Source: Paenibacillus taiwanensis DSM 18679
GTDB lineage: Bacteria; Bacillota; Bacilli; Paenibacillales; Paenibacillaceae
NCBI RefSeq assembly: GCF_000425125.1
Contig: NZ_KE384309.1
Location: 22,851-86,850, forward strand
Length of the DNA stretch: 64,000 nucleotides
Reading direction: 5' to 3'
The position numbers and the translations under genes were made by a program. The notes under the pieces were generated by a model. The model made no database searches. It was not told the DNA's origin and worked only from the letters and a program-made list of their open reading frames with translations. Shown here piece by piece: positions 25,148 through 35,147 of this stretch (the first letter of the stretch is position 1; every line of letters starts with the position of its first letter).

Positions 25148-27211
25148 ATGCAATTAAAAGTAAAAAACCCATTAAAGTTTTATTCACAATTGTCTTTGCG
25201 AATAAAATTGCCTGTACTTATTAGTGCGTTAGTTGTATGTACGTTGGTCAGTGCAAGTATATTTATGTATTCGTTCGGATCAAGCTTACTCTTGGACAAG
25301 AGTAAGGATGAAATGCAGGCTAATGCTGATCGGATAGGAGAAAACCTGCTATCTATGGTTCAAATGGAGCAGCAGACAACCTATTTGGTTGCAGTACATA
25401 ATACGTTTAAAGAACTGCTAGAGCTTCGCAACAACAACAGCATGACCGACAAACAGTTTTTCTCACCTCAAAATGAACTTTATACTAAAGCTAATGACAT
25501 ATTAGCAAAAAGTTTGTTAGGCGCTCCAGAGAAACAATCGTTGACTCTCATTGATACGAACGGGGTTATCGTAGCAAGCAGTAACTTGGAATCAGTCAAA
25601 GATAATCGTGGAGATAGAGATTATTTTAGACAAGCCATTAAGGGAGAATTCTTTGTCAGTGATGTGCTAGTATCTAAAAGCACCAATTCATTAATAGTGG
25701 TGACCGCTGAACCCGTGAAAGATGACGCTGGCAACGTGCTTGGGGTATATATTAGCACGATTGACACAGCGGCTGTAGTTGAGATGCTACAGGATATCCG
25801 GATCAATGATGAAGGTTTAATTTACATTGCCAGTCGCACAGGAACGCTTGTATACCATTCAAAAGACCCGGCGAAAGTGGGCAAAATGTTAGATGAAGAT
25901 TACTTAAATGAGCTTATGCTAGAGCATACAGAGGGTAAAATATTACGCGGTGATATTGATCACCCAGACAAATATATCCGTTATTCCAAAATTCCGATTG
26001 CTGATTGGACGGTAGTCGTGGAGGATAGCTATCAAGATATTAAGAAGCCTCTGGACTTGCTTATGGGCAACATTATGGTCATTACGTTAATTGCAATCGT
26101 TATTGCTGTCGTAGCTGGTATAGTATTGTCGAGAGCGATAACATCACCTATCGTCAGATTGATGAATTTGTTTAAGCAAATGTCGTCGGGCGACCTGACC
26201 GTAAGTGCAGATGGAAAGTATAACAGCGAGTTTAAGGAACTAGCAAACAGCTTTAATGTGATGGCTTATCAAAATAAGAAGCTGATTTATAACATGAACA
26301 AATCGATCGAAGTGTTAAATAACAGTACAAATGAATTGGATCAATCGTCAAAAACTGCTGCACGCTCCATGCAAGAGACTTCGGTGACGACGATGGAAAT
26401 TGCGAAGGCGATGGAATCCCAATCTAATGATACGGAACACATCGTAACCAAGTTTGTCGGTTTAGGAGACAAAATTGGTTATATTAATACTCGATCACAG
26501 TCGATTAAAGAACGTGCGGAAGCCATTATTGAAATATTTAACGTGAACAACGAAATCATTCATGAATTGATCCAAATTAACACTCGTAATGAGCAAGAAG
26601 TGAAGAAAATTTCACTGACGACTCAAATGCTAGCCGAAAGCTCCAATCATATCCGAGCAATTACAGGAGCGATTTCTAATATTGCAAGCCAAACTAATTT
26701 GCTCGCATTAAATGCTTCTATTGAAGCAGCACGAGCTGGCGAGCACGGTCGCGGCTTTAGTGTGGTTGCGGGCGAGATCCGTAAGTTGGCAGAGCAGAGC
26801 TCAAGGCAATCCAATGAAATTAACGCCATTATTGAACAGACGCTAGTGCAAGTAGAAGAGAACAATCAAAGTGTGAGTGATATCCAGCAGATTGCCTTGA
26901 TTCAGGATGAATACGTAGGCAAGACGCAGCAATCGTTTAAAGACATTTTGGAATACGTAGTCGGCATTACGGATCAAATTAAATCAATGGCGTTGGAAGT
27001 AGCGAGTATGGAAAAGGATAAGGACGAGGTGCTTGATTCTGCACAAAGCTTGTCCGCATCGGGAGAAGAAGTGTCTGCCTCGGTAGAGGAAGTAACGGCT
27101 ACTGTGCAAGATCAATCAGCGATGGTACAGCAATTGGCGGGCATGATTGAAACCATCGATAACCTGACACAAGAATTGGCTAGTACCGCTGCTCGATTTA
27201 AAGTGGAGTAA
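25148..27211 (+). CDS. Methyl-accepting chemotaxis protein with double-Cache sensor
   Basis: 687 residues. A first membrane span (about 22-45) leads into an extracellular sensor of about 260 residues that resembles dCache_1 (segments such as [14 protein letters not shown] and [11 protein letters not shown]). A second span (about 310-335), a HAMP linker and a cytoplasmic signalling domain follow, with the kinase-control tip around [23 protein letters not shown] 25148 follows GGGGGG, giving a short basic N terminus before the first span. It relays an unknown ligand to CheA. Monocistronic between terminators. Confidence 0.93.
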   Translation: MQLKVKNPLKFYSQLSLRIKLPVLISALVVCTLVSASIFMYSFGSSLLLDKSKDEMQANADRIGENLLSMVQMEQQTTYLVAVHNTFKELLELRNNNSMTDKQFFSPQNELYTKANDILAKSLLGAPEKQSLTLIDTNGVIVASSNLESVKDNRGDRDYFRQAIKGEFFVSDVLVSKSTNSLIVVTAEPVKDDAGNVLGVYISTIDTAAVVEMLQDIRINDEGLIYIASRTGTLVYHSKDPAKVGKMLDEDYLNELMLEHTEGKILRGDIDHPDKYIRYSKIPIADWTVVVEDSYQDIKKPLDLLMGNIMVITLIAIVIAVVAGIVLSRAITSPIVRLMNLFKQMSSGDLTVSADGKYNSEFKELANSFNVMAYQNKKLIYNMNKSIEVLNNSTNELDQSSKTAARSMQETSVTTMEIAKAMESQSNDTEHIVTKFVGLGDKIGYINTRSQSIKERAEAIIEIFNVNNEIIHELIQINTRNEQEVKKISLTTQMLAESSNHIRAITGAISNIASQTNLLALNASIEAARAGEHGRGFSVVAGEIRKLAEQSSRQSNEINAIIEQTLVQVEENNQSVSDIQQIALIQDEYVGKTQQSFKDILEYVVGITDQIKSMALEVASMEKDKDEVLDSAQSLSASGEEVSASVEEVTATVQDQSAMVQQLAGMIETIDNLTQELASTAARFKVE

Positions 27212-27278
27212 GCATTCAAAGAGTACTTTTCATTTGCAGCTAATTCCTATAAGATAAATAAAGAACACGTATAGCTAT

Positions 27279-27318
27279 GAACAGCCCCTTTTGCTTATGA
27301 GCAAGGGGGCTGAATTTG
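27279..27318 (+). terminator. Terminator after the chemoreceptor gene
   Basis: CAGCCCC-TTTTGC and GCAAGGGGGCTG form a strong stem; the T-tract is interrupted. Confidence 0.65.
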
Positions 27319-27337
27319 TTTGTCGGAGGTAGTCAGC

Positions 27338-27742
27338 GTGAAATCAATCCATACAGAAGATGTACAACGTCGTCTTGATGCATATAAAGGACAACCTATT
27401 TATCTCCATCTGGAAATGACAACGGGAGCTTATGCCTCTCATCAAGATAGCACGAAGCTTACAGCTTCTACGTTTATAAGTAACGCGATTATAAGGTATT
27501 CTCATGGCCTAATTACGGGACATGGCCCTTATCGAGTGGGCTTAAAAACAGGGCAAGGCTGGGTATACTCGGAAGGTTTGACGCACTGGGATGATAGCGA
27601 TAACGAGCGATTGATAATGGCCGGGCACGATCAAGAAGGCAAGCTTGTGGTCGGATTGCAGTTAAGCTCAAAGCCATTTGGAACCGTAAATGAATGTGAG
27701 GACATCACAGAAGTAACGGGAAATAAAGAAATAAAAAAATAA
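27338..27742 (+). CDS. yojF: YojF family protein, bacillithiol-linked
   Basis: 134 residues, matching the DUF1806/YojF family in length and neighbourhood: in Bacillus yojF lies directly before bshB2 (yojG), as here with a 111-bp gap. No membrane or signal segment. GTG 27338 follows GGAGG by eight bases; the frame reaches upstream to 27320 but would begin before that site. Function is unknown; a role beside the bacillithiol deacetylase is inferred from conserved pairing. Confidence 0.85.
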   Translation: MKSIHTEDVQRRLDAYKGQPIYLHLEMTTGAYASHQDSTKLTASTFISNAIIRYSHGLITGHGPYRVGLKTGQGWVYSEGLTHWDDSDNERLIMAGHDQEGKLVVGLQLSSKPFGTVNECEDITEVTGNKEIKK

Positions 27743-27853
27743 AGAAATACAGTAGAACTACAGAACGATCGAAATGAGTCCACAATTGACATAGGCGGCG
27801 AGCTGCCAATGATAGCGGAATGAATATCTAAAATGGAATGAAGGAGTGTTCAC

Positions 27854-28504
27854 ATGGAGCGATACGAACACATTTTAGTTGTGCTCCCACATCCTGACGA
27901 TGAGGGGATTATAGCGGGAACTTTGGCTGCTTATATCGCACAAGGGGCCCGTATAACCTATGTTTGTCTTACTTTAGGGGAAATGGGGCGCAACATGGGC
28001 ACCCCTCCTTTTGCCAACCGAGTGTCCCTTCCATCTATTCGCAAGCAAGAACTGATAGATGCCTGCCAAAACATTGGCATACAAGATTTGCGCATGTGGG
28101 GACTACATGACAAAACGGTTGAATTCGAAGATCAGGAGCGGCTCGATGAACGTCTTCTAGCCACAATTTCGGAGTTGAAGCCGGAGTTGATCATGACGTT
28201 TTACCCGGGGTATAGCGTGCATCCCGATCACGATGCAACAGGTGCGGCTGTTATTCGAACCGTGGCGCGGATAGCAGCAGACACTCGGCCTATTGTACAG
28301 TGCATCGCGTTGTCAAAAGGCTGTAAAGAGATGATTGGTCCACCAGATATTACACATGATGTCAGCCGTTATATGCCGCAGAAGCAGGCTGCGATCCGAG
28401 CCCATCGCTCGCAATTTCATCATTTGGTAGGCGATTCCTTTGATAAGCCGGATAAATTGGCCAGATTTACGAAGGAGCGGCTGTGGACATACAAGCTGAG
28501 CTGA
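27854..28504 (+). CDS. bshB2: Bacillithiol biosynthesis deacetylase BshB2
   Basis: 216 residues of the LmbE/PIG-L deacetylase family. Zn-binding HPDDE is at 13-17 and the second motif HPDHDAT lies near 125. BshB enzymes remove acetyl from GlcNAc-malate to give GlcN-malate, the second step of bacillithiol synthesis, and may also act on bacillithiol conjugates. A ribosome site AAGGAGTG precedes the ATG. Paired with yojF. Confidence 0.94.
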   Translation: MERYEHILVVLPHPDDEGIIAGTLAAYIAQGARITYVCLTLGEMGRNMGTPPFANRVSLPSIRKQELIDACQNIGIQDLRMWGLHDKTVEFEDQERLDERLLATISELKPELIMTFYPGYSVHPDHDATGAAVIRTVARIAADTRPIVQCIALSKGCKEMIGPPDITHDVSRYMPQKQAAIRAHRSQFHHLVGDSFDKPDKLARFTKERLWTYKLS

Positions 28505-28558
28505 GCAAGATTGCTGATGACACAATGGAATTGAAATGATGGTTAGAAGTTTACCGTG

Positions 28559-28606
28559 AAGCGCGATCGCTTTCCAGTACTTGACGGGAGAGCGATCGCT
28601 GTTTTA
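28559..28606. terminator. Terminator after bshB2
   Basis: A stem of GCGATCGCT and AGCGATCGC followed by GTTTTA. It also faces the convergent DMT transporter gene. Confidence 0.75.
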
Positions 28607-28688
28607 TGAAGGGGGCGTTCATCATTCATTGTTTCATCATTTCATCGAGATCATCGCACGGATACGCCCCAAATTTCAATTATGCTCC

Positions 28689-29633
28689 TTACATGGATGC
28701 TCTGTGCTGGGAAGCAGGGAGCTTTGTTTTGCTGCCAAGCAAATTAGTACCTAATACACCTGCCAAGATCATAATTGCTCCAATTATATGATAGTAAAAT
28801 AACGGTTCTCCTAAGAAAATAACGCCAGCTAATATCGTCACTAACGTACCCAGATTACCAAATACACTCATCTTGGAAGCTTCCATTTTGGAAAGAGCAT
28901 AATTGGTTGTCACTGCTGTGACGAGAGAAGACAAAATACCCAGATAAGCGATGGACAGTAAAAAGGTTGGGTTAGCCAGTGGTTCGACAAATTGATGCCA
29001 TGTCCCGTTGATCGCGTGGTTGCCTAGTGCAGCAGCGTTAAAGCTGACAAAACCGATCGCTAGCATAATAAAAGTAATGTCCATCGGTTTGTATTTCTTC
29101 GCAAGCGGCCTCGCCATGACGCTGTACCCTGCCATACATAAGGTAGATAATAGGAGCAGCAACAGCCCAGACAAATGAGTGAGGTCAATGGATGCCCCCT
29201 GCATAACAAATATAAAGATTACTCCGGCTACCGAAACGGAGACGGATAATTTTTGCCACGCATTTGTTCGTTCCTTCAGAAACAGAGAAGCCAGAAATAA
29301 CGTAAAAATCGGCACGGCGGCCATTAATATGCCCCCTTCTGATGAGGAGGCGTGTAACAATCCAAAGCTTTGAAAGCCGAAAAACAAAGCGGGATATAAC
29401 AATCCGAGCGGTAAAATGGCTAAAATATCACGCATCCGGATATTGACCGTTATAACGCGGCACACGAGGAGTAGAATGGCTGCTGCAAAAGATAACGTAA
29501 ATCGGTGGGCAAGTGTATCAAGTGGGCTTGCAAATTCTAGCGCTACCTTTACGAACATAAAAGACAGTCCAATAATAAGAGCGTTAAGTACAGCCGCAGC
29601 GTAGGCTTTCCCCATATGTGTGTTAGATTTCAA
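28689..29633 (-). CDS. DMT-superfamily exporter (EamA)
   Basis: About 314 residues with ten predicted membrane spans in two EamA repeats, each ending in the family pattern of a span with E/P-rich loops (FLKERTNAW, FLGEPLFYY). EamA transporters export amino acids, purines or related metabolites; the substrate cannot be read from sequence. TTG 29633 follows AAGGAG by eight bases, while an in-frame GTG at 29642 overlaps that site. An 18-bp palindrome about 110 bp upstream is a candidate operator. Confidence 0.92.
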   Translation of the reverse strand: MKSNTHMGKAYAAAVLNALIIGLSFMFVKVALEFASPLDTLAHRFTLSFAAAILLLVCRVITVNIRMRDILAILPLGLLYPALFFGFQSFGLLHASSSEGGILMAAVPIFTLFLASLFLKERTNAWQKLSVSVSVAGVIFIFVMQGASIDLTHLSGLLLLLLSTLCMAGYSVMARPLAKKYKPMDITFIMLAIGFVSFNAAALGNHAINGTWHQFVEPLANPTFLLSIAYLGILSSLVTAVTTNYALSKMEASKMSVFGNLGTLVTILAGVIFLGEPLFYYHIIGAIMILAGVLGTNLLGSKTKLPASQHRASM

Positions 29634-29744
29634 TTCGCTCACTCCTTGAAGTTAAGTAGTTCATTTCGTATCAGGGCAGCTACGATTACGATATAGATTT
29701 TACTCTACATGGGTTCGTTCGATGCCGCAATCGCTTCCTATGCA

Positions 29745-29762
29745 AACTGTACCGGTACAGTT
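29745..29762. repeat. 18-bp perfect palindrome, candidate operator
   Basis: AACTGTACCGGTACAGTT is fully self-complementary and lies in the intergenic region between the divergent DMT exporter and yunB. Such dyads usually bind dimeric repressors of GntR/MocR or TetR type. No regulator gene is adjacent, so the binding protein is unknown. Confidence 0.6.
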
Positions 29763-29867
29763 AGTATTTAACTTTCAACCCTCCTATGAAATGAATGGTA
29801 CAACCTATACATGCATACATATTAAACGTACAGGCCATGCATGACCGAACGGACGGGGAGGGGAGGA

Positions 29868-30950
29868 ATGCTCATGCGATGGGGACAAAGTTCCGGCTTA
29901 CGCCGTTTGCTGCAAGGGCTGTCATGGACGCGGCGGCCACGTAAGTGGGGACGAACGAGCGGCTGGTTAAATGGTGCCGTAAGGACGCAGCCACGTGCCA
30001 AGCGTGTGCGTTGGCACTCGCAATCGTTTAGCCGTGCCACCGCGCATGAAGCGGCAGATCCGCCGCAAGGAGAGCGCTTGGCACGTCATGGAGGTGGCGG
30101 TTGGAAATCTCATCCGCCGAAGCCGAAGCGCCGTAGAAGAATATGGTTCATAGCAGTGCTCCTTTTGATCGTGCTTACTGTGCAACTATTTGTATACGTA
30201 GACCGTCACCTTCGCCCTCCGCTTATGCATCTGGCCAAAATCAGAGTCAAACAGATGGCGACACAAGCGATCAATAAAGCGATTTCCGATCAGGTAACGC
30301 AAGGGCGTCAGCTGGATAAGCTTGTAGAGTGGAAGACCGATAATCGCGGCAAAGTCACTAGCTTTATTTTAAATTATAATGAACATATGCGTATTACCTC
30401 GGAGACTGTTAGCATCGTACAAAACGCACTGCATGAGGTAGAGGAATTTCGTGATCATATTCCGTTGGGTCAAGCGCTTGGAAGTACACTTATTGCCTCC
30501 TTTGGCCCACGCATACCGATAAAAATGGAGCCGCAAGGTGCCGTGAAGGTTGAACTGAATACAAGGCCAATGAATGTAGGTATCAATATGGTGCTTGTAG
30601 AGGTGTTTATTAAGGTAGTGGAGGAAGTGGCAATCGTTATTCCGTTTGACTCAGAGCCTGAGGTAGTAGAAACGGAAATTCCGATCTCATATTTACTCGT
30701 CGTCGGTGATGTTCCGATGTATTATTATGATGGCAAAGGTCAGCCTGTTGGACAAAATAAGGATCAGGCGCCGTCGCTCGCACTACCGCCTGTAAACCCG
30801 GATTCAGGCGCGGCTAATGGGACACAGAGCCAAAGTTCCGGGCAAGGTATCAGCTTACAGCCGAACCACCCTCAGCCGGTTAATAAGCAGGATCAAGTTA
30901 CGGATGGAACCATCTCGTCAGGGAATGATGCAGGTAATGCGAACCATTAG
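29868..30950 (+). CDS. yunB: Sporulation protein YunB, with long N- and C-terminal extensions
   Basis: About 360 residues. The conserved YunB core starts at a single membrane span (about 91-110) and continues through roughly 290, similar to B. subtilis YunB (about 250 residues), a protein needed for efficient sporulation. The first 90 residues are Arg/Gly/Trp-rich and basic, ending KPKRRRR just before the span; the last 65 are Gln/Ser/Asn-rich and probably disordered. GGGGAGG precedes closely spaced ATGs at 29868 and 29874. Next to convergent lytH and near lipA, as in B. subtilis. Confidence 0.88.
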   Translation: MLMRWGQSSGLRRLLQGLSWTRRPRKWGRTSGWLNGAVRTQPRAKRVRWHSQSFSRATAHEAADPPQGERLARHGGGGWKSHPPKPKRRRRIWFIAVLLLIVLTVQLFVYVDRHLRPPLMHLAKIRVKQMATQAINKAISDQVTQGRQLDKLVEWKTDNRGKVTSFILNYNEHMRITSETVSIVQNALHEVEEFRDHIPLGQALGSTLIASFGPRIPIKMEPQGAVKVELNTRPMNVGINMVLVEVFIKVVEEVAIVIPFDSEPEVVETEIPISYLLVVGDVPMYYYDGKGQPVGQNKDQAPSLALPPVNPDSGAANGTQSQSSGQGISLQPNHPQPVNKQDQVTDGTISSGNDAGNANH

Positions 30951-30973
30951 GTAAACCATTAGCCTATAGGATG

Positions 30974-31022
30974 AAAGGCTAGCTGACGGTCCAGAAGATG
31001 GGCTTGGCAGCTAGCCTTTTTG
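30974..31022 (+). terminator. Terminator after yunB
   Basis: AAAGGCTAGCTG and CAGCTAGCCTTTTT form a strong stem with T-tract. Reading into the convergent lytH side there is also an A-tract. Confidence 0.85.
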
Positions 31023-31082
31023 ATTACGTATTGATTGTGTGCTGTGATACAAGCGATAAAGAGCGTACGTTTAAACGTTCAA

Positions 31083-32201
31083 TTAGGACGATTTCCCTTT
31101 TGCAGCTTGCTTGCGGGCCGCGCGCTCCTTACGTTTGTCATCTTGCTCCCATTTTTTCAAGGAAGGGTAAGGATCAAAAGCATACTCAATCAACCCACGG
31201 TCGCGATAAATCCCGAAATGCAGATGAGGAGGAAACTTGCCTGAGGTGCCAGGTTTCCCATAGCCGGAACTTCCCACCCATCCGATGATTTGCCCTGGAC
31301 TTACAATGTCGTTTTGCTTGATTTGTTTGTCATACCCTGACAAATGGGCGTAATAGTGATAAAGATTGTTAATATCACGAATGCCAATCCGCCACCCACC
31401 TAAACGATTCCAACCCTTTACTTCAACGATGCCAAAGCAGGTGCTGCGTACAGGAACGCCGTGGCTAGCGAAGATGTCTGTTCCTTCGTGAATACGGAAT
31501 CCTCCATAATGGCGCCCCATCCCCCATGTACTCCGGTAAGCATATGTAGCACTTACAGGTAAGGGAAAGGCACGTTCATTAATTTGAATGCGGTCAAAGT
31601 GCTCGTACAGGCGCGCAAATTGAATAATACGTTGAACAGCCCGACTGTTCTCGTAATAATTCCAAAGTCCGATAGCAAAGTCATCATTATGCGGTCCAAA
31701 CGAACCAATATAAGATGCAACACTATACAACAGGTCAGTTTCGTCGTTTAAGTTTGCACGGTCATCTCCTGAACCATCTTTACCGATTCCTTTAAATAAC
31801 TGGATGGATTTAGGGTTGTCATCATTCAGATCAGGGTTTAACATGCCGACCCACTTAGGCGGTTCAACGACAACACCAATGACAGGATTGCTTGCTGTTT
31901 TTCTTTTTTTGGGATTAGCAATCGTCATCGTACGCTCGTATTGATCAATGGCAGCTAGACGGTACCATGGTATTCCTGTAACTGTGCTTAGCTTGTCATA
32001 AATGTGCCGTCTTGCCTGATATGGATTAGCCGATACTTCACTTGAATGCGGGCCTTGCTCCTGAACGCCTGCTCCGTGCAAATTCCTTTTGCTTTCTTGC
32101 TTTGTAAGTTCATTTGAGCTTGCAGGGTCGCTCGCTGCCGACACTAAAGAAGCACCCCATACGAGAAAGCAGACGGTTAAAAGGACAATAAAACGATTCA
32201 A
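31083..32201 (-). CDS. lytH: LytH-like spore-cortex L-Ala-D-Glu endopeptidase (M23)
   Basis: 372 residues. A signal peptide or anchor (about 1-23) is followed by a long N-terminal domain and an M23 metallopeptidase domain with HxxxD (HEGTDIFA) and HLHFG zinc motifs. B. subtilis LytH (YunA) trims cortex peptide side chains to L-Ala in the spore and lies beside yunB, as here. Start is TTG with GGGAGG eight bases upstream. A Lys/Arg-rich tail (KKWEQDDKRKERAARKQ) ends the protein. Confidence 0.9.
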   Translation of the reverse strand: MNRFIVLLTVCFLVWGASLVSAASDPASSNELTKQESKRNLHGAGVQEQGPHSSEVSANPYQARRHIYDKLSTVTGIPWYRLAAIDQYERTMTIANPKKRKTASNPVIGVVVEPPKWVGMLNPDLNDDNPKSIQLFKGIGKDGSGDDRANLNDETDLLYSVASYIGSFGPHNDDFAIGLWNYYENSRAVQRIIQFARLYEHFDRIQINERAFPLPVSATYAYRSTWGMGRHYGGFRIHEGTDIFASHGVPVRSTCFGIVEVKGWNRLGGWRIGIRDINNLYHYYAHLSGYDKQIKQNDIVSPGQIIGWVGSSGYGKPGTSGKFPPHLHFGIYRDRGLIEYAFDPYPSLKKWEQDDKRKERAARKQAAKGKSS

Positions 32202-32317
32202 GATCTGTACCTCCCTTCCCGAAAATATGTGCTCATATCGTTAGGATGTGCGGTTATTTCATTCTTATCCCAACAGGAACAGTTTGTACAAGAGAGGTAT
32301 GGATTTTTAACCATTCA

Positions 32318-32326
32318 TGATATAAT
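32318..32326 (+). promoter_or_regulatory. Extended -10 promoter of lipA
   Basis: TGA plus TATAAT (32321-32326), about 50 bp before the lipA start. No strong -35 is present. Confidence 0.6.
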
Positions 32327-32373
32327 ACTGAATTAGGTCAAGGTTAAGCGAACAGAGAAAGAAGGTAGACTTC

Positions 32374-33261
32374 ATGAAGAAACAAGGGGAGAAAAAACCC
32401 GACTGGATACGCATCAAACTGACCACTGGCGAGAACTACACAGAAATTAAAGATATGATGCGCTCTAAGACATTACACACGGTCTGCGAAGAAGCGCGCT
32501 GTCCGAACATATACGAATGCTGGGCGAATCGCACGGCGACGTTCATGATTCTCGGGGACATTTGTACTCGCGCTTGTCGTTTTTGCGCCGTGAATACAGG
32601 CATGCCAACTGAATTGGATCTCCAAGAACCTGAACGCGTTGCTGATGCTGCTGAGAAGATGGGCTTGAAGCATGCGGTTATTACTTCGGTAGCCCGTGAT
32701 GATTTGGCGGATGGCGGCGCATCAATATTTGCGGCAACCGTGAAGGCCGTTCGCAAGCGTTTGCCTTTCTGCTCAGTGGAGGTTCTAATTCCTGACTTTA
32801 TGGGGAATCGAGACGCTTTGCAAGTTGTGATGGACGCAAAGCCTGATATTTTGAATCACAATGTCGAGACGGTAGAACGGATGTCGGATCGGGTTCGGGC
32901 TAAAGCAAAGTATGGTCGTACACTGGAACTGCTCCAACGTGCGAAAGAAATGCAGCCGAAGATCCCGACCAAGTCGAGCATTATGCTTGGTGTAGGCGAA
33001 GAGTGGGACGAGATCTTAAAGACGATGGATGACTTACGTGCACATGATGTTGATATTTTGACGCTCGGCCAATATTTACAGCCGACACCTAAGCATCTAG
33101 TTGTTGAGAAATACTACACACCAGAACAATTCGCCCAATTAAAAGAAGAAGGGCTCAAGCGCGGATTCAGCCACGTTGAATCGGGACCGCTTGTCCGCAG
33201 CTCTTATCATGCGCATGAGCAGGTCAAGTCCGCAAATGATAAGTTGGCTGCAAGAGCGTAA
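32374..33261 (+). CDS. lipA: Lipoyl synthase
   Basis: 295 residues, a radical SAM enzyme with two [4Fe-4S] sites: auxiliary cluster Cys38, Cys43, Cys49 (C-x4-C-x5-C) and radical SAM Cys64, Cys68, Cys71 (C-x3-C-x2-C). It inserts two sulfur atoms into protein-bound octanoyl groups to make the lipoyl cofactor of 2-oxoacid dehydrogenases and the glycine cleavage system. The ATG follows AGAAGGTAG. The yutD gene comes 90 bp later. Confidence 0.97.
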   Translation: MKKQGEKKPDWIRIKLTTGENYTEIKDMMRSKTLHTVCEEARCPNIYECWANRTATFMILGDICTRACRFCAVNTGMPTELDLQEPERVADAAEKMGLKHAVITSVARDDLADGGASIFAATVKAVRKRLPFCSVEVLIPDFMGNRDALQVVMDAKPDILNHNVETVERMSDRVRAKAKYGRTLELLQRAKEMQPKIPTKSSIMLGVGEEWDEILKTMDDLRAHDVDILTLGQYLQPTPKHLVVEKYYTPEQFAQLKEEGLKRGFSHVESGPLVRSSYHAHEQVKSANDKLAARA

Positions 33262-33352
33262 CGAGCAGTCGATTGTGCAGCAGGAGTGAAGGGACGCGCT
33301 TCGCCGTTGTTCACCTAAAGGTGGAATGAACGGGGAAGGAGGAATAGCGGCA

Positions 33353-34159
33353 GTGATTCATATCAGTGGGAAGACTTACGAGCTTGTCCATGAACATCGG
33401 ACGGCATGGAATCCGGAAATGTTCCGGGATCGTTACAGTGAAGTGCTGGAACGTTATGATTATATTCTGGGTGATTGGGGATACAATCAGCTTCGCCTAA
33501 AGGGATTTTTTAAAGAGGGACATCCAAAGGCAACAAAGGAATCGTCTGTATCTAGTATGATGGATTACATTAACGAATATTGTAACTTTGGATGTGCTTA
33601 TTTCATCCTGGAGAAGACAGCACATAAAGAAGGTTCAGCCATTCCACCTCAGGAATGGGAATCTGAGGCAGAACTTGAAGGGGCGGCAGCGGCCGAGGAT
33701 AATGGAGCTCCTGTACAGCAGCGTCAGGGTATTACTTTGCAGCAGCGACAACCGGCTCAAGGGGCCGGATCGACATCTCCTGAGGATGAGCGCGAAGAGG
33801 GGCGTTCAGAGCGCCCAACACGTCCAGAGCGGTCAGAACGCCACGGTCAAGGCCAAGCTCGCCAAGGGCGTCCAGATCGTCAAGGACGTCCCGGCCAGCA
33901 GCGTCCAGAGCGACCGCAGCGTCCTGAACGGCCGGATCGTCAGGCACGCGGTGAACGTCCTGAGCGAGCCGAACGTCCAGAGACGGCGGATCGTCAGAAA
34001 CCGTTTCGTCAGCGCAACAAGCCGAAGCCGAATAAGTTTAATTCGGGGACTCCGTCTGATGCGGGCCAACAGTCCAATTCGACTTCAAGCAAGCAAGCAA
34101 ATGCTCAACTTGCACGATCTGCTGATACAACGCGACCCGTTGAGGAAGTACGGACATAA
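33353..34159 (+). CDS. yutD: YutD family protein with long Arg/Pro/Glu-rich tail
   Basis: 268 residues from GTG 33353, ten bases after GGAAGGAGG (frame open upstream to 33326). Residues 1-90 form the conserved YutD domain (YNQLRLKGFF, CNFGCAYFILEK). From about 100 on, the protein is low-complexity: a Gln-rich part, then many RPERPQRPERPD-like units (about 140-220) and a Ser/Asn/Thr tail. B. subtilis YutD is about 100 residues, so the tail is an addition. Basic, proline-rich disordered tails of this kind often bind RNA or acidic partners. Follows lipA, as in B. subtilis. Confidence 0.88.
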   Translation: MIHISGKTYELVHEHRTAWNPEMFRDRYSEVLERYDYILGDWGYNQLRLKGFFKEGHPKATKESSVSSMMDYINEYCNFGCAYFILEKTAHKEGSAIPPQEWESEAELEGAAAAEDNGAPVQQRQGITLQQRQPAQGAGSTSPEDEREEGRSERPTRPERSERHGQGQARQGRPDRQGRPGQQRPERPQRPERPDRQARGERPERAERPETADRQKPFRQRNKPKPNKFNSGTPSDAGQQSNSTSSKQANAQLARSADTTRPVEEVRT

Positions 34160-34169
34160 TTACGCTTTC

Positions 34170-34226
34170 CATACAACAACAGCCCTGTTCACGCCTAGTG
34201 GCGCGATGCAGGGCTGTTGTTGTATG
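34170..34226. terminator. Long inverted repeat between convergent yutD and nadK
   Basis: CATACAACAACAGCCCTG and its exact 18-bp complement are separated by 21 bases with an inner GC stem. No clear T-tract on either strand, but the position between convergent genes suggests bidirectional termination. Confidence 0.65.
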
Positions 34227-34241
34227 GATGCGTATACATCA

Positions 34242-35063
34242 TTATAGCTGTTCGTCATACCCGAGAAAGGCGCCGCGTACCCGATTCCAGAAAGGAAATG
34301 GCCGGTACCGTACAAAAGTAACTTTCTGATGAGCAACTTGGCAACGAACAGATTGTAAATTCTCCAAGGGCACATTAATATGATCAATCGTTAATAGCAA
34401 ACGCTGCTGCTTGCGAGAATAAATATCAAAATGATGATGTTTAGGCAGCACGATCGAGGAACCTAACGTACGGAACACTCGATTATTAATCGAAGCAATC
34501 TCAGCTAGCTGAATGGATTCAATGGAGGGGTGAACCATCGCACCACCCAAGCTCTTGTTATAGGCTGTACTTCCCGAAGGTGTTGAAATACAAATGCCAT
34601 CACCTCGAAACATTTCAAACAGCTGATCGTTAATATCGATTTGTGCGACAACCGTACCATCTACACCTTTTATGGTAAATTCATTAAGTGCGATATAACT
34701 CCGTGAAATGCCTTCATCCAGATTAATGCTAAGTTCAATTAACGGGTACTTCACGATACGTGGGCCGATAACGTCCTTTACGGCATGCTCAGACATAAGC
34801 TTCACGAGCAATTCAATCTCATTTGCCTTCCAATCCGCATAAAAGCCAAGGTGTCCAGTATGAACCCCGACAAAGGCGATGGAATCCAATTGGTTCATAT
34901 AACGATGGAACGCTTGAAGCATCGTGCCGTCTCCTCCGATGGAGATGACGATCTCAGGCTGGACGTCATCCTGAACTAAACGATGCTCGGAAGCGAGTTG
35001 GTGGAACTTGTCTGATAATTGCTTAGATAGTTCATCTCCACGATGTAACACTGCATATTTCAA
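34242..35063 (-). CDS. nadK: NAD kinase
   Basis: 273 residues from TTG 35063, nine bases after AAGGAG; this start gives MKYAV, aligning with B. subtilis NadK. The GGDG motif is at 43-46 and STPSGSTAYN, the NE/D motif (ALNEFTI) and the GVHTGHLGFYADW segment are present. It phosphorylates NAD+ to NADP+ with ATP or polyphosphate, supplying cofactor for enzymes such as Zwf. Confidence 0.96.
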   Translation of the reverse strand: MKYAVLHRGDELSKQLSDKFHQLASEHRLVQDDVQPEIVISIGGDGTMLQAFHRYMNQLDSIAFVGVHTGHLGFYADWKANEIELLVKLMSEHAVKDVIGPRIVKYPLIELSINLDEGISRSYIALNEFTIKGVDGTVVAQIDINDQLFEMFRGDGICISTPSGSTAYNKSLGGAMVHPSIESIQLAEIASINNRVFRTLGSSIVLPKHHHFDIYSRKQQRLLLTIDHINVPLENLQSVRCQVAHQKVTFVRYRPFPFWNRVRGAFLGYDEQL

Positions 35064-35147
35064 GGTATAAGCTCCTTTATGACATTGTTCCTTGCATGAC
35101 ATATCAATACCATCTTAATCGTTCCTTCGTAGGAAAACAATCGCGAT

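Noticed and set aside
33588-34247. 219-codon alternative frame across yutD
   Set aside because: Arises from the repetitive Arg/Pro-rich codons of the true gene; no start signal.
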